Source: Mycobacterium dioxanotrophicus
Lineage (GTDB): Bacteria > Actinomycetota > Actinomycetes > Mycobacteriales > Mycobacteriaceae
Direction of reading: 5' to 3'
DNA length: 64,000 bases
Assembly: GCF_002157835.1 (NCBI RefSeq)
Contig: NZ_CP020809.1
Location: 744,001 to 808,000 of the forward strand
The position numbers were made by a program, and so were the translations under genes. Of the stretch, positions 8,393 through 16,847 are shown piece after piece. Numbering within the stretch: position 1 is the stretch's first letter; the number at the start of each line of letters is the position of its first letter. The notes beneath the pieces are model-generated. The model was not told where the DNA came from. It made no database searches and saw only the letters and a program-made list of their open reading frames with translations.

Positions 8393-9328
8393 TCAGCCGC
8401 TCACGCCGCTGGCCAGGCTCATCACCTGCGGCAGATCGTCGGCGTCGAGTTTGGAACGGGTCCAGCGCCAACGTGATTCGGCTTCGGCCCAGTAGTTGAA
8501 TCCTTCGGCTGGGGCTTCGGGGAGCAGGTAGTGCATGCCGACGAACAGCAGAGCCCAGGTGTATTGCGCGGCGACGCCGAAGAGCCGGACGCGTGCGGTC
8601 TGCACGGCGTCGTGTGCGCCGAAGTAACTTTCGCAGAGTTTGGCGACTTGATCCGGGTCGTAGTCGCCCTCCATCGCCAGATCGCCGAGATCGAAGGCGG
8701 GGTCGTTCATGCCACTGAAGTCATAGTCGATGAGGCGGATGTCGCCGTCGTCCATGACGTTGAGAGCCAGCAGGTCGTTGTGCGAAGGGACAGCCGTGAG
8801 CGCTTGTTTGGCAAGAGCTCCCTGAATGTCACGGATGATGGTCAGGTAATCCATGATGCCGTCAGGGGTGGGCAGTGCGTGTTTGTCAACGAGGTCCAGA
8901 TAGTCGTCGAGGAACTTCCAGATGCAGATCTCGTTGTTGAAGGCGGGCGAACGTCTGTGTAGCTGTGCGACACCCCGGCCCAGTCGCGGTATGTATTCTG
9001 CCGCAGACAGACTGGCCGTTGTCAGCGTGACGCCGTCGATCCACTCCAGGACCAGTGCCGGCATGTCCGGGAAGGCGTAGACAACCTTGGCGCCGACCCC
9101 CGATTGTCCGGCGGCGACGGTGTTTCTGCACACGTCGTCGAGCGGAATCATCAGGTTGAAATCGCCCATCGCCTGCGTCAGGGCCTTGATCACGTAGCGC
9201 TCGTCGTCTACCCGTACCGAATAGCTCCGGTTGGCGAGCCCACCGTGCAGCATCTCGAAAGACACCTCCCTGTCCCGCCACGCGGGCACTTGCTCGATGA
9301 TCTCTTCTGGCGTGATCAGTTCTGGCAC
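8393..9328 (-). CDS. Choline/ethanolamine kinase-like phosphotransferase
   Basis: A 311-aa protein of the choline kinase/APH fold. An N-lobe with GGLANRSYSV and VIKAL is followed by the catalytic loop VPSHNDLLALNVM (Asp in HND) near residue 185 and the metal site LIDYDFSG near residue 200. This arrangement resembles LicA-type choline kinases more than antibiotic kinases. The GTG start has GGAGG upstream. It heads the leftward flavoprotein unit and is divergent from the APC permease. It may phosphorylate an amino-alcohol before or alongside oxidation (inference). Confidence 0.8.
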   Translation of the reverse strand: MPELITPEEIIEQVPAWRDREVSFEMLHGGLANRSYSVRVDDERYVIKALTQAMGDFNLMIPLDDVCRNTVAAGQSGVGAKVVYAFPDMPALVLEWIDGVTLTTASLSAAEYIPRLGRGVAQLHRRSPAFNNEICIWKFLDDYLDLVDKHALPTPDGIMDYLTIIRDIQGALAKQALTAVPSHNDLLALNVMDDGDIRLIDYDFSGMNDPAFDLGDLAMEGDYDPDQVAKLCESYFGAHDAVQTARVRLFGVAAQYTWALLFVGMHYLLPEAPAEGFNYWAEAESRWRWTRSKLDADDLPQVMSLASGVSG

Positions 9329-9355
9329 TGTGATCCTCCGACAAAGGCGCTATAA

Positions 9356-9364
9356 GGTCCAACC
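9356..9364. promoter_or_regulatory. GGT-N3-ACC GntR-type site, kinase side
   Basis: GGT-CCA-ACC lies 28 bp upstream of the choline-kinase-like start. FadR-subfamily GntR proteins bind TGGT-N3-ACCA-like sites, and similar sites occur at 9525-9539 and 14782-14812 in the same island. Confidence 0.35.
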
Positions 9365-9370
9365 AAATGG

Positions 9371-9386
9371 CGTGATTTGAGTCACG
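9371..9386. promoter_or_regulatory. CRP-type site in the divergent island promoter
   Basis: CGTGA-TTTGAG-TCACG keeps both core half-sites (GTGA-N6-TCAC) of the mycobacterial CRP consensus TGTGA-N6-TCACA. It sits between the choline-kinase-like gene and the permease gene, where carbon-source control of a catabolic cluster would be expected. Confidence 0.4.
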
Positions 9387-9524
9387 CTACCGCGCCGCGG
9401 TGTGGCGCGCAAGAGGTCGAACAACTGCCTGATCGATCGATGAATCCACGGTGCTGCGCCTGGTTTCACCTGTGTTGTTGATGGCACGGAGGCCGGTGGC
9501 ACATAAATACTGAACCTTTGAAAT

Positions 9525-9539
9525 TTTGGTGGGACCAAA
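9525..9539. promoter_or_regulatory. Perfect TTTGGT-N3-ACCAAA palindrome, permease side
   Basis: A 15-bp site with 6-bp perfect arms and a GGG centre, 157 bp upstream of the APC permease start. The shape is that of a FadR/GntR operator, and the site is the most symmetric one in the island. The whole intergenic stretch 9329-9695 otherwise holds no gene. Confidence 0.5.
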
Positions 9540-9695
9540 CTGTTGCCAATGGTCGATCGCGGTGGCATTCTCATCGCAGACAGAGATCTGCATCACAGTG
9601 TCGACAGATGTGCGGAATGACAACTGACGGCCGGTGCGCACTCAACGTTCGGCCAAGCCACGGTACTGCCACAAACCAGGACGGAGACGATCACC

Positions 9696-11219
9696 ATGAC
9701 GCAGCCCGCGACCCCGGGCCCGCTCGACGAGCAACACGGCCTCAAACGCGCGCTGACCGCGCTCACCAACGGCGCACTGACGTTCGCAGGCGTCGGCGTG
9801 TTCGGCGGACTGATGAGCCTTTACGGCTTTTCGATGTCAGCTGCCGGACCCGCGATGTTCTGGGGCTGGCCGGTCACATTGATCAGCGTGGGCGCATTGG
9901 TACTTGTGTTCTCCCAGCTGGCTTCCCACTTTCCGTTCGCAGGCTCGATGTACCAGTGGCCGAGTCAACTGGCAGGCAAGCGGGTCGGCTGGGCTATCGG
10001 CTGGATCTACGCCGGCGCGATGTTCCCGTTGATGACCGCGTACTGTGCCTCGTTGCCCGTTATCGTCAAACCGCTGTTCGGTTGGTCGGATTCGTTCACC
10101 CTCGACCGCAATATCATCATTTTCGCGATGGCGTTCGCGTTGTTCTGGAACCTGCTGAAGGTCGGTTTCTTGGGCAAACTGGCCGAGTGGGGCATGATCC
10201 TGGAGATCGTTGTCGCCACCGGGATCATCCTCACGGTATTCGTGCTCGGTCCCAAGGATTTCGGGGCGCTCACCGACATGTCGCGTGTCGTCACCGATGG
10301 CAGTGGCAGCGCCGCGGTGGAAGCGATGTCTTTCGGCCAGTGGCTGCCTGCCCTCTTCGGCGGGGGCATCTTCGTGTCGTACTGGGTCTTGTACACGTTC
10401 GAGAACGGCGGCACGCTCGGTGAGGAAACGAAAGACGCTTCGCGCAACGCACCCCGCGGCATCATCGGCGCCTTCATCTTCGTCGCGATCTGCGGGGCGC
10501 TCTTCCTGATGTGCCTGACCACGTCACTCCCGGACACCGCCAAGGCCATGCTGACCGGTGCCCCGGCCCAGGAGGCCATTGGTCTGCATCTGCCGGGCTG
10601 GACGGTGAAACTGTTCCTCGCCATAGTGGCCGAAGGCCTCCTCATCGCCACCAGCACCATGTTCGCGGGTGCAACCCGGCATATCTTCGGCATGTCGCGG
10701 GACAACCAGTTGCCGTTTGCTCGGGTATGGACCAGGACGACGAAAGATGGTTCACCGTGGGCTGCTTCGTTGTTGGTCGCGTTTCTCGGGCTGGCACCGG
10801 TATTTGTCTTCACCACCAACACCGCTTCGATGGTGGGCGGCGCCACGGCAGCCATGTATGTGTCCTATTTCCTGGTGACGGTCGTGGTGTTGTGGTCGCT
10901 GCTGCGCGGCTGGCCGCACCGGCGAGCGCATTTCAACCTGGGCGGGTGGAACATCCCGGTGACACTCGTGGCATTGGTCGGTACCGGCGCCACAGCGCTC
11001 AATCTGCTCTGGCCCAGGGCGTCGACCAACCCCAACTTCGACCAGATCAGCGGCACCGTCACAGACTCCCTGTTCCGGCACATTCCGATGGGCTGGTACA
11101 TCGTCGGCGTACCGATGATCATCGGTGTCTTCTACTACGTCGTGCGGTTGCGCAAAGTGACCGAACCGAGGGACAAGTCATCGCACCAAGTGCCCGAGGC
11201 TGAACTCATCAACGAGTGA
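9696..11219 (+). CDS. APC-superfamily amino acid/amine permease
   Basis: A 507-aa polytopic transporter with about 12 membrane segments. The N-terminal APC signature is visible (SMSAAGPAMFWGWPVTLISVGALVLVFSQ region). The QWPSQLAGKRVGWAIGWIY and YWVLYTFENGGTLGEETKDA stretches resemble the yeast-type choline/GABA and amino acid permease branch. It is the only transporter of the island and probably brings in the amine substrate. GGAGACG precedes the ATG. It reads away from the kinase/flavoprotein unit and ends at a strong hairpin shared with the convergent phosphotransferase gene. Confidence 0.85.
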   Translation: MTQPATPGPLDEQHGLKRALTALTNGALTFAGVGVFGGLMSLYGFSMSAAGPAMFWGWPVTLISVGALVLVFSQLASHFPFAGSMYQWPSQLAGKRVGWAIGWIYAGAMFPLMTAYCASLPVIVKPLFGWSDSFTLDRNIIIFAMAFALFWNLLKVGFLGKLAEWGMILEIVVATGIILTVFVLGPKDFGALTDMSRVVTDGSGSAAVEAMSFGQWLPALFGGGIFVSYWVLYTFENGGTLGEETKDASRNAPRGIIGAFIFVAICGALFLMCLTTSLPDTAKAMLTGAPAQEAIGLHLPGWTVKLFLAIVAEGLLIATSTMFAGATRHIFGMSRDNQLPFARVWTRTTKDGSPWAASLLVAFLGLAPVFVFTTNTASMVGGATAAMYVSYFLVTVVVLWSLLRGWPHRRAHFNLGGWNIPVTLVALVGTGATALNLLWPRASTNPNFDQISGTVTDSLFRHIPMGWYIVGVPMIIGVFYYVVRLRKVTEPRDKSSHQVPEAELINE

Positions 11220-11230
11220 ATCGAGGACAA

Positions 11231-11268
11231 ACGCGTCGCCGCCGACAAAGGTCGGCGGCGACACGCGT
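11231..11268. terminator. Bidirectional hairpin terminator
   Basis: The 16-bp arm ACGCGTCGCCGCCGAC pairs with 11251-11268 (a two-base bulge) around an AAAG loop. It lies between the convergent permease and phosphotransferase genes and is followed by a T-rich stretch on the + strand. Confidence 0.7.
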
Positions 11269-11317
11269 TTCGGTTGTTCTCCTGAAATATGCGCGTGGAA
11301 CGCACAGGACGCCGAAC

Positions 11318-12331
11318 TCAAGCAGTCGCGGTGCCCGGACACACGTCCGTCCCGGACGAGGCGAGATACGTACGCGCCATCTCACCGGTGACCCGCGCAT
11401 AGTTCGGGGCTTCCGCGATGAACACCGGTGTGCCTGGCCGAGAACCGAGCCAGGCCAGAATCACCATGCGGCGCAACATGATCAAGCTCGGGGTGATCGC
11501 AAAATCGGCATCGTCGAGAGGTCTGACTTCGGTGTACCCCGCCAACCAGCTTGCGACGAGTTCGGGAACCTGTGGGTCGTCTTCGATGAAAGTCAGGGCG
11601 CTTGCCAGATCGTAGAGGTACCAGCCGAATCCACAGTCATCGAAGTCGATGACTTGCGCGACGCCGTCCCTCATCAGGATGTTGGCCAGGCGCAGGTCCG
11701 AATGGATCAGCCCGTATCGATTCGGTCCGCGGCCATACTCGGTCAACCGGTTCCGGATCAGATCCTCCGCTGCGGCCAGTACTGAGATGTCGGCCGCAGC
11801 GAGGCTGGGGCCGTCCTGCCATCGGCCCCAAGTCGGCTTCTCGCCGAACGTACCCGCGAGATCCCATGAGATGCGTTCGAACGCCGCAGGTGGCGTCCAG
11901 TCACAGGCATGCCTGTGCAACTTCGCCGTCGTGCGGCCCAGGATCCGATAGTCCGCGATCATGAGGTCCATCGACGGCGCCGCGCCTGCGAGGTCGCCGA
12001 ACACCGCCGCCAGCCGGGCTGGGAAGATCGGATCGGTGGCGACGACGACACCGTCACCGGCCGGAGTGCGAATGACCGGCGGCACGGCGACGTCCGTATC
12101 CCGGCGGATGGCCTCGACCCACAGCAGTTCCGACTCGACGGCCGCCTTGGTGTGATAACCGATCGAGTGCAACCGCACGATAACCGACTCGGCGGAATCG
12201 AAAAATGCTCGGAATACCGCATTTTCGGAAAAGGTCAGAAGCTCCAGCTGGCTGGGTGCGGGCAACCCGTACTGTGCGAGCGCCTGCCGGGCTTGTGGTT
12301 CGAGGCGTTCCGCCTCTTCGACGGTTGCCAT
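11318..12331 (-). CDS. APH-family phosphotransferase
   Basis: A 337-aa protein of the aminoglycoside/homoserine-kinase (SrkA-like) fold. The N-lobe contains FSENAVFRAF and VIVRLHS; the catalytic loop is IHSDLRLANILM near residue 205, with the metal site VIDFDDCGFGWYLYDLA next to it. ATG at 12331 has GGGAGG upstream, inside the end of the preceding flavoprotein gene, four bases after that stop, so translation is coupled. Its substrate is unknown; being tied to the dimethylglycine-dehydrogenase-like gene suggests an amine or amino-alcohol rather than an antibiotic. Confidence 0.8.
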   Translation of the reverse strand: MATVEEAERLEPQARQALAQYGLPAPSQLELLTFSENAVFRAFFDSAESVIVRLHSIGYHTKAAVESELLWVEAIRRDTDVAVPPVIRTPAGDGVVVATDPIFPARLAAVFGDLAGAAPSMDLMIADYRILGRTTAKLHRHACDWTPPAAFERISWDLAGTFGEKPTWGRWQDGPSLAAADISVLAAAEDLIRNRLTEYGRGPNRYGLIHSDLRLANILMRDGVAQVIDFDDCGFGWYLYDLASALTFIEDDPQVPELVASWLAGYTEVRPLDDADFAITPSLIMLRRMVILAWLGSRPGTPVFIAEAPNYARVTGEMARTYLASSGTDVCPGTATA

Positions 12332-12335
12332 GAAG

Positions 12336-14759
12336 TCACCTCCCGTGCCGGATGCGCAGCGGAGCACGCCCGCCGGGGACTTCGACCCAGAGATCGGCGG
12401 CTGCCGCCCAGTCGATGTGGCTGCCGTTGGTGTGATGCATCAGAGCGATGCCGACCGGTGCGCCCACGGTGTGCCCGTATGCGGCCGAAGTCACCGCGCC
12501 CACCCGGTCGGTACCGTGGAAAACGCCCTCGCCACCCCACAGGGTGACCTTGTCGTCGTCGATCACGAACGTGATGAACTCCGCTGTGAGCTCGCTGTGC
12601 TGCTGCTTCTCCAGCGCCACAGCCCCGCGGAAGGGTATTCCGGTGCCGAGCTTGCAGGCGTGGCCCAGACCTGCTTCGAGCAGTGTGATGCTTGTGCTGA
12701 GCTCTTTGCCCCATACCGGTTCGCCGCGCTCGATACGCAGGCTGTCGATGGCGTAGTGGCCCGCGGGCCGCACACCGAGTTCGGAGCCCTCGGCGAGGAG
12801 GCGGTGGTAGACCGCAACCGCGCACTCCGACGGCACGTACAGTTCGAAACCGGCGTCGCCCACCACACTCACGCGCGATACTCGAATCCGGGTATCGGCG
12901 AAATGCACAAGCCGACTGGTCAGCTCGGGGAATGCCTCGGTACCGAAATCCGTGTCGCTGCACCGCGAGAGCAGATCAGCGGAGTTCGGGCCAGCCACCG
13001 CGAACGCGGCTGACGCCGACGTCACATCGGTGACTCGGACATCGTCGTCGACACCGATATTGCGTCGCAGATAGGCCTGATCGCGTACCTGATAGGCGGT
13101 ACCGGTCACCACCAGGAACTCGTCGGTGGCGATGCGGGTGACGGTGACCTCGGTTTCGATGCCACCCCGGTCGTTGAGCATCGTCGTTCGCACCACCGTG
13201 CCGGGTTGAACTGCGACATCGGCGGCACACAGGTACTGCAGGGTGTGCTCCGAATCACGGCCCTGCACCAGCAGCTTGCCGGTCGACGTGGAATCGAACA
13301 CGGCCACCCGTTCGCGGGCGGCGCGGTGTTCCGCCGCGACGTTGTCATGCCAATTCTGTCGGCCGAAGCTGTACTGCACCTCTGGTGAATTGCCCTCTCC
13401 GGCAAACCAGTTGACGCGTTCCCAGCCGAGTTTCGTCCCGAACGCCGCGCCGGATTGTTCGTGCAGATGGTGGACGGGCGATCGGCGTACTCCTCGACCG
13501 GACACGGGTTCTCGGTTCGGTATCGGCAAGGCATAGTGAGCGCCCAGGGTCTCTATCGTGCGTTGCCGCAGCCAATGGTCGCTACCCGCATAAGCGCCGA
13601 AGCGGGCGATGTCGACCGACCACAGATCCCGCGCAGGCGCCCCGCCGACGATCCACTCGGCCAGCGCCAGGCCGGCACCGCCTGCGTTGGCGATACCGCC
13701 AGAGTTGAAACCCGCAGCGACGTAAACCCCGTCGGCCTCCGGCGTCGGACCGAGCAGGAAGTTGTTGTCGGGTGTGAAGCTCTCGGGTCCGTTGTAGAGC
13801 ATTCGGATTCCCGTGGCGTTCAGTGCGGGAACCCGCTGGGCGGCGGATTCCATCCACGGACCGAAGTGCTCCCAGTCCTCGCCCAGCAGCTGGAATTCGA
13901 ACTTGGCCGGGATGTCGGCAGAGCGGACCCACGGCAGGGCATTCGGCTCGAAGCAGCCGGCGACGAGGCCGCCGACCTCTGCCTTGAAGTAGACGTGGCC
14001 GTCGGGATCGCGCAGGATCGGTGTATCGGGTTCAACACCGTCGATCTTCTCGGTGACTGCGTAGAAATGCTGTGCGGGATATAGGGGAACGGTCACCCCG
14101 ATGGTGTCACCGAGGGCCTTGGACCATTGCCCCGCAGCAAGAACGAGCGTTTCGCACTCGATGGTGCCGTGCGGGGTGGTCACAGAGCGGACCCGGCCGT
14201 TGACCATCGTGATATCGGTGACCTTGGTCCGCTCCAGGATGCGTGCTCCGCCGGCCTTCGCCCCGCGCGCCAGTGCTTGGGTGAGGTCGACGGGATTGAC
14301 GGTGCCGTCTTCCGGCAGCCACACCGCACCCTTGAGGTCTGTGGTGTTGAGTAGCGGATATCGCTCCCTGGCCTCGTCAAGGCTGACGAAATCGGCGACG
14401 GTACCGAAAGACCGGGCCGAGGCGGCCGCGCGTTGCAGGTGCGTCATCCGCTCATCTGTCCGTGCCACCCACAGCGCTCCGCACTGCCGCCAGCCGGTGC
14501 TGAAACCGGTCTCGTTCTCCAGGCTCTCGTAGAGTCCGATGCTGTAGCGGGCCAAGGCGGTCATGCTCTGTGTCGGCCGGACTTGGCCCACGATGCCGGC
14601 AGCGTGCCACGTTGTGCCGCATGAGAGTTCACCCTGCTCGAGCAGCACCACGTCCGTTTCGCCGAGCTTGGTCAGGTGGTAGGCCACACTGCAGCCGATG
14701 ACGCCACCGCCGATGATCACGACACTGGCGCGGTCTGGCTGACCTAGGGAAACTGACAT
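12336..14759 (-). CDS. Dimethylglycine/sarcosine dehydrogenase-like flavoprotein with GcvT domain
   Basis: An 807-aa two-domain enzyme. Residues ~1-390 form a DAO-type FAD domain (VVIIGGGVIGCSVAYHL). The GTTWHAAG motif near residue 50 supplies the His that in dimethylglycine and sarcosine dehydrogenases binds FAD covalently. A short linker and a GcvT/aminomethyltransferase domain (~440-800, with SVVGDAGFELYVP and AIDSLRIERGEPVWG) follow. Family members demethylate N-methylglycines and pass the one-carbon unit to tetrahydrofolate. GGAGGG precedes the ATG. Two GntR-type sites lie immediately upstream, and the divergent complete GntR gene is the probable regulator. Confidence 0.88.
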   Translation of the reverse strand: MSVSLGQPDRASVVIIGGGVIGCSVAYHLTKLGETDVVLLEQGELSCGTTWHAAGIVGQVRPTQSMTALARYSIGLYESLENETGFSTGWRQCGALWVARTDERMTHLQRAAASARSFGTVADFVSLDEARERYPLLNTTDLKGAVWLPEDGTVNPVDLTQALARGAKAGGARILERTKVTDITMVNGRVRSVTTPHGTIECETLVLAAGQWSKALGDTIGVTVPLYPAQHFYAVTEKIDGVEPDTPILRDPDGHVYFKAEVGGLVAGCFEPNALPWVRSADIPAKFEFQLLGEDWEHFGPWMESAAQRVPALNATGIRMLYNGPESFTPDNNFLLGPTPEADGVYVAAGFNSGGIANAGGAGLALAEWIVGGAPARDLWSVDIARFGAYAGSDHWLRQRTIETLGAHYALPIPNREPVSGRGVRRSPVHHLHEQSGAAFGTKLGWERVNWFAGEGNSPEVQYSFGRQNWHDNVAAEHRAARERVAVFDSTSTGKLLVQGRDSEHTLQYLCAADVAVQPGTVVRTTMLNDRGGIETEVTVTRIATDEFLVVTGTAYQVRDQAYLRRNIGVDDDVRVTDVTSASAAFAVAGPNSADLLSRCSDTDFGTEAFPELTSRLVHFADTRIRVSRVSVVGDAGFELYVPSECAVAVYHRLLAEGSELGVRPAGHYAIDSLRIERGEPVWGKELSTSITLLEAGLGHACKLGTGIPFRGAVALEKQQHSELTAEFITFVIDDDKVTLWGGEGVFHGTDRVGAVTSAAYGHTVGAPVGIALMHHTNGSHIDWAAAADLWVEVPGGRAPLRIRHGR

Positions 14760-14781
14760 TGGGGTTCACCCTCCGCGACTC

Positions 14782-14812
14782 GGTTATACCTTTAAGTGGT
14801 TTTGGTATAACC
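14782..14812. promoter_or_regulatory. Paired GntR operators before the GcvT flavoprotein
   Basis: GGTTATACC (14782-14790) and its exact reverse complement GGTATAACC (14804-14812) are 22 bp apart centre to centre, about two helical turns. They lie 23-53 bp upstream of the flavoprotein start. Each half is itself a GGT-N3-ACC near-palindrome, as FadR/GntR proteins recognise. Confidence 0.6.
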
Positions 14813-14981
14813 ATAATTAGGTCATCGGTCCAAAGCGTTGTCAATAGCCGTATTCCGCGCGCGCGTCCGAAGGATTCAAACATCACGCGGGTGGAAGCCG
14901 CATGGTGATCGGCCGACAGGCGGGCGATATCGCGACCTGCACGTGAGCGCTCCGCGATAGCGCTGTCACGTATGCCGACTT

Positions 14982-15004
14982 ACGGTCCTACCTTATGGTA
15001 CCGT
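14982..15004. promoter_or_regulatory. Palindrome in the gntR promoter
   Basis: The outer arms ACGGT/ACCGT and the inner arms TACC/GGTA are nested in a 23-bp stretch ending 29 bp before the gntR start codon. This is a probable autoregulatory site, although its spacing differs from the GGT-N3-ACC sites elsewhere in the island. Confidence 0.35.
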
Positions 15005-15033
15005 TGCGCTCAATACTGCAGAACAGGATCGGG

Positions 15034-15834
15034 ATGGTGTCAACGTCACCTCAGAATCATCCGGACTCGGTGTCCGCTGTGGAGGGCACCCGCGAGAAGG
15101 TTGTCGAGCTGATCGCGAAGCGACAACTGGGGCCCGGCGACAGGCTGCCTTCGGAACGCGAACTCGCTGACACGTTCAAAGTCAGTCGTACGACCCTGCG
15201 CGAGGCTCTGGGGATGTTGGCCAGGTCGGGCTACGTGGTGCGCCGTCCCGGTCGTGGCGGCGGGACGTTCGTCAACCAGCCAAAGGTCGAGCGCGACTTG
15301 TCGTTCCTCACCGGTCTTCCGGGGCATCTGCGCCGTCAGGGGCATGAGTCCTCTGCGCAAGTGCTGTCAGCTCGTCTCATGGGGGCCGACAGCTGGACTG
15401 CCGGTGAGCTGCAGATCCCCGAGGACGCCCTCGTCTACGAGATCGTCCGGCTGCGGCTTGCCGATGGCGAGCCGATCTCATTGGAACGCAACAGATTTCC
15501 CACCGAGAGATTTCCGGGTCTGCTGGAGAAGCCGATGGGTGGGTCGATCTACGACATTCTTCGAAACGACTACGACGTGCCGCCCAAGCGGGCTCAGGAA
15601 CGTATCGAACCGACCGCAGCGAGTGCCACCGAGGCCGCAATGCTGGGCGTGCGGGAGGGCGAGCCACTACTGGCGGTCGAACGCGTGACCTACGACGCGA
15701 ACGGCATTCCCATCGAGGTCGGCCGCGATCTGTTCCGAGGTGACAGGACCAGGGTGGTGGTTTGGGTCGAATCGCCTGAGGACTCGATCGTCGAAGTCGA
15801 GAAGCGAGCCGAATCACTTTCCGCGAGCTGGTAA
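15034..15834 (+). CDS. GntR-family regulator (wHTH + UTRA), complete
   Basis: A 266-aa HutC-subfamily regulator. The winged helix (VVELIAKRQLGPGDRLPSE, then SRTTLREALGMLARSGYVV, ~residues 22-75) and the wing (RPGRGGGTFV) precede a UTRA ligand domain that ends in EVGRDLFRGDRTRVVV. I chose ATG 15034 (AGGA five bases upstream); an ATG at 14995 would place the start inside the palindromic operator. It is divergent from the GcvT-flavoprotein gene and is the natural candidate to control the whole island through the GGT-N3-ACC sites. UTRA domains of this group bind small carboxylates, amines or sugars. Confidence 0.85.
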   Translation: MVSTSPQNHPDSVSAVEGTREKVVELIAKRQLGPGDRLPSERELADTFKVSRTTLREALGMLARSGYVVRRPGRGGGTFVNQPKVERDLSFLTGLPGHLRRQGHESSAQVLSARLMGADSWTAGELQIPEDALVYEIVRLRLADGEPISLERNRFPTERFPGLLEKPMGGSIYDILRNDYDVPPKRAQERIEPTAASATEAAMLGVREGEPLLAVERVTYDANGIPIEVGRDLFRGDRTRVVVWVESPEDSIVEVEKRAESLSASW

Positions 15835-15942
15835 CTCGGTCCAGTCCGGCATTCACTTCCCGGGCGTCACTGCCGCGGGGTGATCCACGCATGTCGAGAG
15901 AGATGCGCCGCTTGTCCACTACACATCTGACCGGGAGACCCG

Positions 15943-16770
15943 ATGACCATCGTGTTGACGAACGACGACGGCGTGACCGCCACCGGAATCGGCGAACTGG
16001 GGGCGGCGCTTGCGGCTGCCGGGCTTCCCGTCGTTGTCGTCGCTCCGGAAGCCAACCAAAGTGGTGTATCGCGTGCGGCCACGTACACCAATCCGGTACG
16101 CGTTTCCCGGGCCAGGGACGCGGGCCCCAATGTGTTCTCGGTGTCCGGCACGCCGGTCGACTGTGTGCGAGTAGCACTCGGCGGGGGGCTCGTGCCGGAT
16201 GCCTCGCTCGTCATATCGGGGATCAACCACGGCTGCAATGCGGGTGACGACATGTTCAACTCCGGCACTGTGGGCGCTGCTATCGAATCGGCCCTGTTCG
16301 GTGTCCCTGCTATGGCGATCTCTCAGCAGTCGCTTCCGGGGCACTTCAACATCCTTGAGCCAGTAGGAGTGCCGACGGCGAGCTTTCAGCAGTCGAGCGA
16401 GTATGGCGTGGCACTCGCGCGTGCTCTGCTCAACCGGCCCATACCGGGGCGCGTCGTGCTGAACGTGAACGTGCCGGCGCAGCCCGCGACCGGTATCGGC
16501 ATCACCCGACTGGGAAAGCGCTTCAACGAGCGCAACTCGCTTGTCCCCGTGGCAAACCGCGGCCCAGCCACGTACTACCTTGTGTACGGCAGTTCCGAAG
16601 ACCAGCCGGTGCCCTACGAAACCGCCGATGGCACCGACTTTGCCGCGCTGCGCGACGGTGTTGTGAGTGTGACGCCGGTCAGCTACGAGCACGATCCGGG
16701 TGTTGACCACGGGATCGGTGAATGGGCCGAGGCGCTCCTGGAGGACGCCCGTTTGCACCTGGCGATCTGA
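15943..16770 (+). CDS. surE: SurE-type 5'/3'-nucleotidase (phosphatase)
   Basis: A 275-aa SurE phosphatase. The metal site LTNDDG opens the protein (residues 5-10), followed by APEANQSG, the SGTPVDCVRVAL loop and SGINHGCNAGDD; all four family motifs are present. SurE enzymes are Mg/Mn-dependent phosphatases of nucleotides and other monophosphates. A GGGAG sequence precedes the ATG. It lies 108 bp behind gntR on the same strand, inside the island. It could act on a phosphorylated catabolic intermediate made by the two kinase-like proteins, or simply be nucleotide housekeeping. Confidence 0.85.
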   Translation: MTIVLTNDDGVTATGIGELGAALAAAGLPVVVVAPEANQSGVSRAATYTNPVRVSRARDAGPNVFSVSGTPVDCVRVALGGGLVPDASLVISGINHGCNAGDDMFNSGTVGAAIESALFGVPAMAISQQSLPGHFNILEPVGVPTASFQQSSEYGVALARALLNRPIPGRVVLNVNVPAQPATGIGITRLGKRFNERNSLVPVANRGPATYYLVYGSSEDQPVPYETADGTDFAALRDGVVSVTPVSYEHDPGVDHGIGEWAEALLEDARLHLAI

Positions 16771-16847
16771 CTTCCCCCCGCGAGCAGACGTTGCGGTCCG
16801 CGACACGCCGCGTTTCCGGTACCTGGCTGTCTGGTCGCGCAAGGAAA

